Below, in pieces: positions 1 to 8,488 of a stretch of 24,674 nucleotides of DNA. Source of the stretch: JANRKG01 sp033763635 (GTDB taxonomy: Bacteria > Cyanobacteriota > Cyanobacteriia > GCF-001939115); the NCBI GenBank assembly GCA_033763635.1, contig JANRKG010000453.1, positions 1-24,674 of the forward strand, read 5' to 3'. Numbering within the stretch: position 1 is the first letter of the stretch; every line of letters begins with the position of its first letter. Position numbers and translations under genes: made by a program. Below the pieces are notes generated by a model. That model was not told the DNA's origin and ran no database searches. It saw only the letters and a list, made by a program, of their open reading frames with translations.

Positions 1-3000
1 TACGATCCACAGTTTGAGCATGATGCGTGTGGAGTCGGGTTTATTGTCCACATGAAAGGGCAGCAGTCCCACGCGATCGTGGAACAGGCATTGACCATTC
101 TTCTGAATCTGGATCACCGGGGCGCATGTGGCGCAGAAACCAATACAGGAGATGGCGCGGGGATTTTGATGCAGTTGCCCCATAAGTTTATGAAAAAGGT
201 GGCAGCAGCAGCGGGGATTGCGTTACCAGAAGCGGGACAGTACGGAGTCGGGATGATTTACACTTCCCCCGATCCGGCGCAACGGGAGCAGGGGCAGCAG
301 GTTTTTGAAAAAGTGGTGGCAGAGGAAGGCTTGCAAGTTCTCGGTTGGCGAGATGTGCCAACGGACAATTCTTCTCTGGGGAATACGGCAAAATCCAGTG
401 AGCCGTTTATGCGGCAGGTGTTTATTCGACGCAGTGCCGATCTGGTGGATGATCTCGCTTTTGAGCGGAAGCTGTATGTGATTCGGAAACGCTCCCATAC
501 GACAATTCGCGTTCCCCAGATTGATCCCTATTGGTATCCCTCCAGCATTTCGGGGCGCACGATCGTCTACAAAGGCATGCTCATGCCTGTCCAGGTGGGC
601 GACTATTACCCGGAACTCCACGACCCGGAGATGGAGAGCGCTCTGGCTCTGGTTCACTCCCGATTCAGTACCAACACCTTCCCCAGTTGGGAACGATCGC
701 ACCCCTACCGCTACATTGCCCACAATGGGGAGATCAACACGCTGCGGGGCAACATTAACTGGATGCACGCACGGCAATCCCTGTTTGAGTCCGAACTGTT
801 TGGGGAGGATTTGAAGAAAGCCCAACCTGTCATCAATATCAATGGCAGTGACTCGACGATTTTTGATAATGCTCTGGAATTGCTGGTGCTGTCGGGTCGC
901 TCCCTGCCCCATGCCGTGATGATGATGATTCCCGAACCCTGGACGGCCCACGAGTCCATGTCGGACGAGAAGAAGGCCTTCTATGAATACCATTCTTGCC
1001 TGATGGAACCCTGGGACGGTCCCGCATCGATCGCCTTCACGGATGGCACGATGATGGGGGCAGTGCTCGATCGCAACGGTCTGCGCCCCTCTCGCTACTA
1101 CGTCACCCATGACGATCTGGTGATCATGGCTTCGGAAGCAGGTGTGCTGCCCATCGAACCAGAGCGAGTTGCCTTCAAAGGCCGTCTGCAACCGGGCCGG
1201 ATGTTCCTGGTGGATATGCAGGAAGGCCGGATTGTTGCGGACGAAGAAATTAAAGACAAAATTGTTCAGGAACATCCCTATCGCGACTGGATCAATCAGC
1301 ACATGGTAGAACTGGCGCAAATCAAAGACGCGCCGGAAGTGGCTGAAAGCGATCCCATGACCCTGATTCAACGGCAACTCACCTTTGGCTATACCTTTGA
1401 ACAGGTCCGGTTATTGCTGACTCCAATGGCACGGGATGGAGTAGAGGCGGTGGGTTCGATGGGGGCCGATACGCCTCTGGCGGTGTTGTCCGATCGTCCC
1501 AAACTGCTGAACGAGTACTTTAAGCAACTGTTCGCCCAGGTCACAAACCCCCCCATTGATTCCATCCGGGAAGAGATCATTACTTCAGCGGAGACGACGA
1601 TCGGAGCCGAACGCAACTTACTGAAGCCGGAGCCGGAAAGTTGCCACCTGATTGAACTCAAAACGCCCATTCTCACCAACGAAGAACTGGCGAAGCTGAA
1701 GCACATCAATGAAGGCGGGTTCAAATCCCTGACAATTCCCATTCTGTTCAATCCCCAGGAAGGGGTAAATGGATTGGAAGCTGCCATGAAAGGGATCTTC
1801 GCTCAGGCAGATCAGGCAATTCAGGATGGGATCAGCTTGATCATTCTGAGCGATCGGGGCATTGATACCCAAAACGCGCCCATTCCGGCGTTGCTGGCAG
1901 TTTCGGGACTGCATCACCACCTGATCCGCACGGGAACTCGAACCCGCGTAGGTCTGGTGTTGGAGTCGGGCGAACCCCGGGAAGTGCATCACTTTGCAAC
2001 GTTGATGGGATACGGGTGTGGTGCGATCAACCCCTACCTTGCCTTTGAGACGATCGCTGACATGATCCATGAAGGCTTGCTGGTGAATGTCGAGTACAAA
2101 ACCGCTTGCAAGAATTACATCAAAGCTGCGACCAAGGGGGTTGTCAAAGTTGCTTCAAAGATTGGGATTTCCACGATTCAGAGTTATCGGGGTGCCCAAA
2201 TTTTTGAGGCGATCGGCCTGAACCAATCGGTGATCGACGAATACTTCACCTGGACCGCTTCTCGGATTGAGGGAGTCAGCCTGGAGGTGATCGCCCAGGA
2301 AGCGATCCTGCGCCACCACCATGCTTTCCCCGATCGACAGGTGAACGGTCACACCCTGGATGTGGGCGGCGAATACCAGTGGCGGAAGGAAGGGGAAGGG
2401 CATCTGTTCAGTCCCCAGACGATCCATACCCTGCAACGGGCGGTGCGCGAAGACAGTTACTCGCTTTACAAACAATATGCAGCGCTGGTGAACGAACAGG
2501 GGCAGAAGCACTACACCCTGCGCGGCTTACTGGAGTTTACACCTCGACAGCCCATTCCGGTTGAGGAAGTGGAATCGATCGAATCCATCATGAAGCGCTT
2601 CAAAACAGGGGCAATGAGTTACGGGTCGATCTCGAAGGAAGCCCACGAAGCAATGGCGATCGCCATGAATCGCATTGGAGGCAAGTCCAACACCGGAGAA
2701 GGGGGAGAAGACCCGGAACGATATACCTGGACGAACGACCAGGGCGACTCGAAGAACAGTGCGATCAAACAAGTGGCATCAGGTCGCTTTGGGGTGACAA
2801 GCCTGTACTTATCCCAGGCGAGGGAAATTCAGATCAAGATGGCTCAAGGTGCGAAGCCCGGAGAAGGGGGGCAGTTACCGGGCGGAAAGGTCTATCCCTG
2901 GATCGCGAAGGTGCGCCACTCTACCCCAGGGGTCGGATTGATTTCGCCGCCACCCCACCATGACATCTATTCGATCGAAGACCTGGCAGAACTGATTCAT

Positions 3001-4554
3001 GATTTGAAAAATGCGAATCGGGAAGCCCGGATTAGTGTCAAGTTGGTGTCGGAAGTTGGGGTAGGAACGATCGCCGCTGGTGTGGCAAAAGCTCACGCTG
3101 ATGTGGTGCTGATCTCTGGTTATGACGGAGGAACGGGAGCCTCCCCCCAGACCTCTATCAAACATGCAGGTTTGCCCTGGGAACTGGGTTTAGCGGAAAC
3201 CCATCAAACCCTGGTCCTGAATAACCTCCGATCTCGGATTGTCGTCGAAACAGATGGTCAGATGAAGACTGGGCGGGATGTAGTGGTCGCAGCGTTGTTG
3301 GGGGCCGAGGAGTTTGGATTCGCGACCGCGCCCCTTGTGACATTAGGCTGTATTATGATGCGCGTTTGCCATCTAAACACCTGTCCGGCTGGGGTTGCCA
3401 CCCAAAATCCCGAACTCCGTAAGAACTTTACGGGTGATCCAGCCCATACGGTTAACTTCATGCGATTTGTGGCGGAAGAAGCGCGGGAACTGATGGCCCA
3501 GCTTGGTTTCCGGTCCATTGATGAAATGGTCGGTCGCACTGACATCCTGGAACCTAAGAAAGCAGTAGATCACTGGAAAGCCAAAGGAATTGATCTGTCC
3601 AAGATTCTGTACCAGCCCCAAGTCGGTCCTGAAGTTGGTCGCTATTGCCAGATTCCTCAGGATCATGGACTTGCCAAGTCCCTCGACCTGACAGTGTTAT
3701 TGGATTTGTGCAAGCCTGCGATCGAAAACGGGGAGAAGGTGAAAGCCACCCTACCCATCAAGAACGTGAATCGGGTGGTGGGAACGATCCTGGGCAACGA
3801 GATCACTAAACGTCATTGGGATGGCCTTCCCGAAGACACAGTACATCTCCATTTCCAGGGCAGTGCCGGACAAAGCTTTGGAGCCTTCGTTCCCAAAGGT
3901 GTCACCCTGGAACTTGAAGGAGACACGAACGACTATCTGGGGAAGGGACTCAGTGGCGGCAAGATCATCCTTTATCCGCCCAAAGGCTCTTCTTTTGTGG
4001 CGGAGGAAAACATCATCGCCGGAAACGTGGCATTGTATGGAGCCACTAATGGGGAGGTTTACATTCGAGGCATGGCTGGGGAGCGGTTCTGTGTCCGTAA
4101 CTCCGGGGTCAATACAGTTGTTGAGGGTGTGGGTGATCACGCTTGCGAATACATGACCGGGGGCAAAGTGGTTGTGTTGGGACCCACCGGACGCAACTTT
4201 GCCGCCGGGATGAGCGGAGGCGTGGCTTACGTTCTGGATGAATCAGGAGACTTTGCAACCCGTTGTAATGCCCAAATGGTCGGCCTGGAAAAACTGGAAG
4301 ACCCAGAAGAGATCAACGAGGTCTACCTGTTGATTCGTCGCCATGCCGAATACACCCACAGCCAAAAAGCGGAAAAGGTGTTGTCTCAATGGCAAGACAG
4401 GGTTCCAAAGTTCGTCAAGGTGATGCCGAAGGACTACAAGCGAGTGTTGCAAGCGATCAAGCAAGCTCAGCAGTCAGGTTTGAGCGGCGATGAAGCGCTT
4501 GCAGCGGCATTTGAAGCAAACGCGAGAGACGTAGCCCGAATTGGTGGGGGTTGA
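1..4554 (+). CDS. gltB: Glutamate synthase large (alpha) subunit, 5'-truncated by window edge
   Basis: Converts 2-oxoglutarate and glutamine to two glutamates, the second half of the GS-GOGAT ammonium assimilation cycle, in the cytoplasm. The open frame runs in from base 1 with no start in the window; the first ATG (base 52) is internal. Codon 10 (bases 28-30) is the Cys of CGVGF, the N-terminal nucleophile of the class II glutaminase domain exposed by propeptide removal, so only a short leader is missing. The order is the family's: glutaminase (about residues 10-430), central domain, FMN/synthase domain, and a C-terminal GXG-rich beta-helix with MSGGVAYVLDE. The 3Fe-4S cysteines lie in CIMMRVCHLNTCP (bases 3349-3384). 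About 1517 residues are present, near full length. Ferredoxin-dependent GlsF is similar, but gltD follows 83 nt downstream on the same strand, which favours the pyridine-nucleotide enzyme. Confidence 0.96.
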   Translation, partial: YDPQFEHDACGVGFIVHMKGQQSHAIVEQALTILLNLDHRGACGAETNTGDGAGILMQLPHKFMKKVAAAAGIALPEAGQYGVGMIYTSPDPAQREQGQQVFEKVVAEEGLQVLGWRDVPTDNSSLGNTAKSSEPFMRQVFIRRSADLVDDLAFERKLYVIRKRSHTTIRVPQIDPYWYPSSISGRTIVYKGMLMPVQVGDYYPELHDPEMESALALVHSRFSTNTFPSWERSHPYRYIAHNGEINTLRGNINWMHARQSLFESELFGEDLKKAQPVININGSDSTIFDNALELLVLSGRSLPHAVMMMIPEPWTAHESMSDEKKAFYEYHSCLMEPWDGPASIAFTDGTMMGAVLDRNGLRPSRYYVTHDDLVIMASEAGVLPIEPERVAFKGRLQPGRMFLVDMQEGRIVADEEIKDKIVQEHPYRDWINQHMVELAQIKDAPEVAESDPMTLIQRQLTFGYTFEQVRLLLTPMARDGVEAVGSMGADTPLAVLSDRPKLLNEYFKQLFAQVTNPPIDSIREEIITSAETTIGAERNLLKPEPESCHLIELKTPILTNEELAKLKHINEGGFKSLTIPILFNPQEGVNGLEAAMKGIFAQADQAIQDGISLIILSDRGIDTQNAPIPALLAVSGLHHHLIRTGTRTRVGLVLESGEPREVHHFATLMGYGCGAINPYLAFETIADMIHEGLLVNVEYKTACKNYIKAATKGVVKVASKIGISTIQSYRGAQIFEAIGLNQSVIDEYFTWTASRIEGVSLEVIAQEAILRHHHAFPDRQVNGHTLDVGGEYQWRKEGEGHLFSPQTIHTLQRAVREDSYSLYKQYAALVNEQGQKHYTLRGLLEFTPRQPIPVEEVESIESIMKRFKTGAMSYGSISKEAHEAMAIAMNRIGGKSNTGEGGEDPERYTWTNDQGDSKNSAIKQVASGRFGVTSLYLSQAREIQIKMAQGAKPGEGGQLPGGKVYPWIAKVRHSTPGVGLISPPPHHDIYSIEDLAELIHDLKNANREARISVKLVSEVGVGTIAAGVAKAHADVVLISGYDGGTGASPQTSIKHAGLPWELGLAETHQTLVLNNLRSRIVVETDGQMKTGRDVVVAALLGAEEFGFATAPLVTLGCIMMRVCHLNTCPAGVATQNPELRKNFTGDPAHTVNFMRFVAEEARELMAQLGFRSIDEMVGRTDILEPKKAVDHWKAKGIDLSKILYQPQVGPEVGRYCQIPQDHGLAKSLDLTVLLDLCKPAIENGEKVKATLPIKNVNRVVGTILGNEITKRHWDGLPEDTVHLHFQGSAGQSFGAFVPKGVTLELEGDTNDYLGKGLSGGKIILYPPKGSSFVAEENIIAGNVALYGATNGEVYIRGMAGERFCVRNSGVNTVVEGVGDHACEYMTGGKVVVLGPTGRNFAAGMSGGVAYVLDESGDFATRCNAQMVGLEKLEDPEEINEVYLLIRRHAEYTHSQKAEKVLSQWQDRVPKFVKVMPKDYKRVLQAIKQAQQSGLSGDEALAAAFEANARDVARIGGG

Positions 4555-4637
4555 TGGGTAATTTTCCCTGCACCTATTCCCTCTTACCTTTTTTCTCCTT
4601 CTCCTAAATCACCCATTACCTATTACCGATTATCATC
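4555..4637. repeat. gltB-gltD spacer with TGGGTAAT-type short repeat
   Basis: The spacer begins directly after the gltB stop with TGGGTAATTTT. It ends with CACCCATTACC and CTATTACC, opposite-oriented copies of the same unit, and pyrimidine-rich sequence lies between. This resembles the short repetitive sequences common between cyanobacterial genes. No clear terminator or promoter is seen, so gltB and gltD are probably co-transcribed. Confidence 0.5.
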
Positions 4638-6116
4638 ATGGGAAAACCAACTGGCTTTATCGAATACCTCCGAGAACTTCCCTCCGAACTGGAACCGATC
4701 GATCGCGTTCGGAATTGGGACGAATTTCACCTGCCGATGCCCGAAGACAGCCTACGGACTCAAGGGGCACGGTGTATGGATTGTGGCATTCCCTTTTGTC
4801 ATACGGGAACACTGATCAGCGGCATGGCAAGCGGATGCCCCATTAACAATCTGATTCCCGAATGGAATGATCTGGTGTACCGGGGTCTTTGGAAAGAAGC
4901 CCTCGATCGCCTCCACAAAACCAACAACTTCCCGGAATTCACAGGGCGGGTCTGTCCGGCTCCCTGTGAGGGGTCTTGTGTGTTGGGAATTAACAATCCT
5001 CCGGTGACGATTAAGAATATTGAGTATTCGATCGCCGAAAAGGGCTGGGAGGAAGGTTGGATTACGTCCCATCCTCCGGCAAAGCGCACTGGCAAAAAGG
5101 TGGCAGTGATTGGATCGGGTCCAGCGGGATTGTGTGCTGCGGCGCAACTGAACACAGCGGGGCATTGGGTTACGGTCTTTGAACGGGCCGATCGCCCCGG
5201 TGGGCTGCTCATGTATGGCATTCCGAACATGAAGCTGGATAAGGAACAGGTGGTGATGCGCCGCCTGAAGATCCTGGAAGACGAAGGGGTGAAGTTCCTC
5301 TGCAATACGGAAGTTGGAAAGGATTTTCCGGCGGAAAACCTGTTGAAGGAATTTGATGCGGTTGTGCTCTGCACCGGAGCAACGAAACCTCGTGATCTGC
5401 CGATCGAAGGTCGGGATCTGAAGGGCATCCATTTTGCAATGGAATTCCTGACTGCCAATACCAAAGCAGTGCTGGACGGAACTGCCCCCCCCCTCTCCGC
5501 ACAAGGGAAGGATGTCGTGATCATCGGCGGCGGTGACACGGGAACCGACTGTGTGGGCACCTCCATCCGGCATGGGTGCAACAGCGTGACTCAGTTAGAA
5601 ATCATGCCCAAGCCACCGATGACCCGTGCCGCGAATAACCCCTGGCCCGAATGGCCCAAAGTCTACAAAATGGATTACGGGCAGGAAGAAGCCGCTGCGA
5701 AGTTCGGAGACGATCCTCGCGCCTACCTGAGAACTGCAACCCAGTTTGAAGCCGATGAAAATGGGCATGTGAAAGCGGTCCATACCGTTGAAGTGGAGTG
5801 GGAAAAGAATGAGAAGGGCCAGTTTATCCCCAAACAGATCCCTGGTACGGAAAAGGTATTACCTGCCCAACTGGTGTTGCTGGCAATGGGTTTCCTGGGT
5901 CCAGAACAACCCCTCCTGGAAGCGATCGGCCTAGAGCGAGACGCACGCAGCAATGTCAAAGCTGAGTACGGGCAATACAACACCAGCATTCCCGGAGTCT
6001 TCGCTGCTGGAGATTGCCGCCGAGGACAAAGCCTTGTCGTTTGGGCCTTCAATGAAGGGCGTGGTGCAGCGAGAGAGTGCGATCGTTATTTAATGGGCAG
6101 TACAGATTTGCCTTAA
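4638..6116 (+). CDS. gltD: Glutamate synthase small (beta) subunit, NADPH-dependent
   Basis: Flavoprotein that takes electrons from NADPH and passes them through FAD and iron-sulfur clusters to the GltB FMN site. It has 492 residues, normal for the family. The N-terminal cluster domain has Cys46, Cys49, Cys54 and Cys67 (CMDCGIPFC, then GCPINN) and Cys106, Cys110 and Cys114 (CPAPCEGSC). The FAD-binding loop is VIGSGPAG (residues 158-164). The NADPH-binding loop is VIIGGGDTG near residues 294-302. The C-terminal FAD signature is GVFAAGDCRRGQS. The ATG at 4638 gives the typical MGKPTGFIEY start. It lies 83 nt behind gltB on the same strand, as expected for partner subunits. No unusual substitution was noticed. 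Confidence 0.97.
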   Translation: MGKPTGFIEYLRELPSELEPIDRVRNWDEFHLPMPEDSLRTQGARCMDCGIPFCHTGTLISGMASGCPINNLIPEWNDLVYRGLWKEALDRLHKTNNFPEFTGRVCPAPCEGSCVLGINNPPVTIKNIEYSIAEKGWEEGWITSHPPAKRTGKKVAVIGSGPAGLCAAAQLNTAGHWVTVFERADRPGGLLMYGIPNMKLDKEQVVMRRLKILEDEGVKFLCNTEVGKDFPAENLLKEFDAVVLCTGATKPRDLPIEGRDLKGIHFAMEFLTANTKAVLDGTAPPLSAQGKDVVIIGGGDTGTDCVGTSIRHGCNSVTQLEIMPKPPMTRAANNPWPEWPKVYKMDYGQEEAAAKFGDDPRAYLRTATQFEADENGHVKAVHTVEVEWEKNEKGQFIPKQIPGTEKVLPAQLVLLAMGFLGPEQPLLEAIGLERDARSNVKAEYGQYNTSIPGVFAAGDCRRGQSLVVWAFNEGRGAARECDRYLMGSTDLP

Positions 6117-6262
6117 GGCTGCTAATGGGTGATGGGGAATGGGAAATGGGAAATGGATCAATAACTTAATCTCTATTCCCCATTCCCGACTTCCCATTTC
6201 TTACTCCCGCTTCTCCATTCCTTACTCCTGTTTTTCCATTCCCCATTCCCCATCACTCATTC
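6117..6262. repeat. Long inverted short-unit repeat (GGGAATGGG type)
   Basis: After gltD the sequence GGGTGATGGGGAATGGGAAATGG (about 6128-6156) is mirrored by CCATTCCCCATTCCCCATCACTCATT (about 6236-6262), so the region can form a long imperfect hairpin. Between the arms lie more CCCATT/ACTCC units. It is an expanded short-unit repeat block separating gltD from the next small gene and may act as its transcription barrier; the latter is inference. Confidence 0.6.
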
Positions 6263-6274
6263 CCCACTTGCATC

Positions 6275-6538
6275 ATGAACACCAAAACCTATTATTTTGT
6301 CTTTGATTCCGAAGGGTTCTATCCTAAAGGAGACTGGGATTCCGCAACGGCTTTTGCTTTGGAAGAAAACGCCCAGTCGATCGCCCAGAGCCACGGTGGG
6401 CAGATTCTGGAACTCCATTTTTTGGAGGGACCGGATGGCAGCATGACGCTCGACCCAGAGTCGGAGGATAAGGTGCTGGCTCTGGAGGAAGATTGGGATC
6501 AACCGATCGATCTGGCAGAAGCGAATTTGGATTTTTAG
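6275..6538 (+). CDS. Small acidic protein of unknown function (87 aa)
   Basis: I do not recognise this family. The 87-residue product starts MNTKTYYFVFDSEGFYP and is acidic throughout. It has no membrane segment, signal peptide or cysteine motif. The N-terminal half (residues 4-50) has alternating hydrophobic and polar residues suited to a small alpha/beta fold, and the C-terminus is strongly acidic (ESEDKVLALEEDWDQP). The reading frame is the only plausible one in the interval between gltD and the convergent gene at 6657. No clear Shine-Dalgarno precedes the ATG. It sits between two repeat blocks (6117-6262 and 6574-6624). It could be a lineage-specific gene; a spurious frame is less likely given its normal amino-acid composition. 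Confidence 0.65.
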   Translation: MNTKTYYFVFDSEGFYPKGDWDSATAFALEENAQSIAQSHGGQILELHFLEGPDGSMTLDPESEDKVLALEEDWDQPIDLAEANLDF

Positions 6539-6573
6539 AGCTAAGGAGATTTCTGAAAAACAATCTAGCCAAT

Positions 6574-6624
6574 GGTTTCGGCTGCGCTCAACCAGAACTC
6601 TCGCCCTGAGCGGAGTCGAAGGGC
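6574..6624. repeat. Dispersed palindrome-like element (GCTGCGCTCA...TGAGCGGAGTCGAAGG)
   Basis: GGTTTCGGCTGCGCTCAACC (6574-6593) and GCCCTGAGCGGAGTCGAAGGGC (6603-6624) are imperfect inverted copies: TTTCGGCTGCGCTCA against the complement TTCGACTCCGCTCA. Sequences of the type CCTGAGCGNAGTCGAAGG recur widely between bacterial genes, including those of cyanobacteria, as palindromic intergenic repeats. It lies between the convergent genes ending at 6538 and 6657. Confidence 0.6.
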
Positions 6625-6656
6625 AACCCACAGGTAAACTCTTTTCTGGAAATTTC

Positions 6657-8255
6657 CTAAGTCTCCGGCCCAGATTGAAATGTGGTTCGTTGCAAAATCA
6701 CCATTCCCGTTCCGGTCACTGGATTCCGGGCTAATAATGTCTGGGTCGTATCCTGAATCTCGACCTGACTAAACTTCAGCTTTTGGGCCTGTTTAAACAA
6801 ATCCACTGCCAGATTGTCCTGCTGGGCAGCATCCAGGCCAAACCACCCTGCCCCTACTGTCACTGCAAGTCGATCGCGCTTCTCATCAATTTGCACCGTC
6901 TGCACTAACTGTTCTTTATAGCGATCGGCTACCTTCGCCAGTTGCTCCTTCACTGCCACCAGGCGCTTCTGCTCAGGAGTCGGCTTCGTGGGTTTTGGGG
7001 TGGCGGGTGGTGTAGGCACTGGGGAAGGAATCACTTCTGCTGGAGCGTCTGGGACTATTGCAACGGGCGGCACTCCAAGAACTGGAGACGGACTGGGAGG
7101 TGCGGGGGGCAAGGTTTCCACTGGCACAGGTTTTTCAGCAGTCGGGGCTTTCACCATGGGGGGCACCTTCACAGCCGGGGCTTCCTGATCTGCGATTGGT
7201 ACTTTCTCCACAGGCTTTACTGGCTCTACCGGAGGCGCTTTCTCCACAGGTTTTGCCTTTTCCACGGGTGGCACTTTTTCAATAGGCTTGACCTTCTCGA
7301 TCGGTGGGATTTTCTCCACAGGTTTTGACTTTTCGATCGGCGGAGCTTTTACCACAGGGGGCACCTTCTCTACGGGAGGCGCTTCCTTCACCGCAGGTTT
7401 CTCAACCACAGGAGGTTTCACTGCGACAGGTTTCGGCTTCCCAAACCAGAGGCCAGAGGTTAGCCAGAAAACCAACACCAACACCCCCGTTACGAAAACA
7501 GACAACACCCGATCGGGAGTCCGATCGCGCAAAGATCCGGGAAGACGCGATCGGACCAGGCCCAATACCACTCTCCAGATATCCTCCAGCACTTTAGCAG
7601 GGCCGGAAGTCGTGGAAGCAGGTTGGGACGATGCCGGAGCAGAGGGATCAGGCGGGATGGGGGAGTTAGAGGATGGGGAGGTTGGACTGTCCGGTTCGGG
7701 AGCATTCAGGAGGACAAGACCAAACTTGGAGAGGTCCAGGGTGGTACGAAGCAGGAAGATGGTGATCGCCCGCAAAATTGGGGCAGTTTTACTCCAAATT
7801 CCCTGTAAAACCGCCAGCACTTGATCCAGGTTAGAAGGCTGGGCTTTCACCTGTGGAGCCGTCGTAGGAGCCGGAGGAGGGGGGACAGGTACGGCGGGAG
7901 GGGGAGGAGACACAGTTTCAGCCGTCACGGGCGTTACTTCGGTAGGTTCGATCGCCTCACCCACTACCCCTGTTAATGCCTCCGGATCAGGGAAAACCAC
8001 CGTATCCACGGTGACAGGGATTTCCAAACCATCCACCGGAACTACGACATCACTATCAGCAACAAGTATTTCGGCACTATCAGCGACAACCACTTCGGCT
8101 TCAGCCACTTCGGCGATCGTCCCTCCCGATTCAATAGGGGATTCAGGGTCGATCGTTTCAGGTGGAACGGGGGAAACTTCCCCATTCGGTGAAGCTGTTC
8201 CCTCTGGTGGCGGGGTGGATTCTAATTCTGGTTGCTGGGGGGATTCCTCGGACAT
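6657..8255 (-). CDS. Pro/Lys-rich single-pass membrane protein, unknown function
   Basis: 532 residues, family not recognised. Residues 1-140 are acidic and Pro/Ser/Val-rich, ending in Pro runs. Two similar amphipathic segments follow (about 143-185 and 221-248, each with a VL..IW core), then one membrane helix (about 249-271, LSVFVTGVLVLVFWLTSGLW). Residues 274-375 form an extended PPVEK/KPVEK repeat tract like the periplasm-spanning linker of TonB-type proteins. A folded C-terminal domain (about 425-525, KEQLAKVADRYKEQL ... VTVGAGWFGL ... VILQRTT) lies beyond. The expected topology is acidic N-terminus in the cytoplasm and C-terminal domain in the periplasm or lumen. The 532-residue frame starts at an ATG at 8255. 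It is divergent from the lipoprotein at 8489. TonB-like function is only an analogy: no TonB C-terminal signature is seen. Confidence 0.8.
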   Translation of the reverse strand: MSEESPQQPELESTPPPEGTASPNGEVSPVPPETIDPESPIESGGTIAEVAEAEVVVADSAEILVADSDVVVPVDGLEIPVTVDTVVFPDPEALTGVVGEAIEPTEVTPVTAETVSPPPPAVPVPPPPAPTTAPQVKAQPSNLDQVLAVLQGIWSKTAPILRAITIFLLRTTLDLSKFGLVLLNAPEPDSPTSPSSNSPIPPDPSAPASSQPASTTSGPAKVLEDIWRVVLGLVRSRLPGSLRDRTPDRVLSVFVTGVLVLVFWLTSGLWFGKPKPVAVKPPVVEKPAVKEAPPVEKVPPVVKAPPIEKSKPVEKIPPIEKVKPIEKVPPVEKAKPVEKAPPVEPVKPVEKVPIADQEAPAVKVPPMVKAPTAEKPVPVETLPPAPPSPSPVLGVPPVAIVPDAPAEVIPSPVPTPPATPKPTKPTPEQKRLVAVKEQLAKVADRYKEQLVQTVQIDEKRDRLAVTVGAGWFGLDAAQQDNLAVDLFKQAQKLKFSQVEIQDTTQTLLARNPVTGTGMVILQRTTFQSGPET

Positions 8256-8424
8256 GCGCGTATTCTCTCAACTCTGCAATCTGCCGGAAGTCTGACCCAT
8301 CCTGACGGTTCAGCCCCATACCACTGACAGCGAACCGCCGATCGCTTCCGATTACCCACAGACTACCACTTCCCTTTGCGCTCTTGACTCTTCCGCCCCA
8401 ACCCGCAAAATTTGCACACAATTC

Positions 8425-8443
8425 CCCATGACCCATGACCCAT
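8425..8443. repeat. Short tandem ACCCATG units upstream of the phosphoesterase gene
   Basis: CCCATGACCCATGACCCAT is a 7-bp unit repeated about two and a half times in the divergent spacer 8256-8488. It belongs to the same short-unit repeat style as the other intergenic blocks. No confident promoter was identified in this spacer. Confidence 0.5.
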
Positions 8444-8488
8444 CCAAAATACGCTAATGTATCCGTGTAATTCCTTCAGGCTCTTACA

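Noticed and set aside
223..1377. Long minus-strand frame (384 codons) opposite gltB
   Set aside because: It is the mirror of a strongly conserved coding region; its product is rich in His, Arg and Gln with no domain and no ribosome-binding site.
4752..5581. Two overlapping minus-strand frames opposite gltD
   Set aside because: Shadow frames of gltD; neither gives a recognisable protein.
6257..6631. 124-codon minus-strand frame over the 87-aa gene
   Set aside because: Its start falls in the palindromic repeat and it opposes a frame of more normal composition. The plus-strand gene is preferred, though not proven.
7131..7436. Possible CRISPR-like or tandem DNA repeat
   Set aside because: The periodicity is that of PPVEK/KPVEK codons in a coding region; units vary in length and sequence, with no spacers.
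6942..7824. Plus-strand frames rich in Gly, Arg, Trp and Phe
   Set aside because: They are the complement of the Pro/Lys repeat tract of the minus-strand membrane protein, and the odd composition follows from that.
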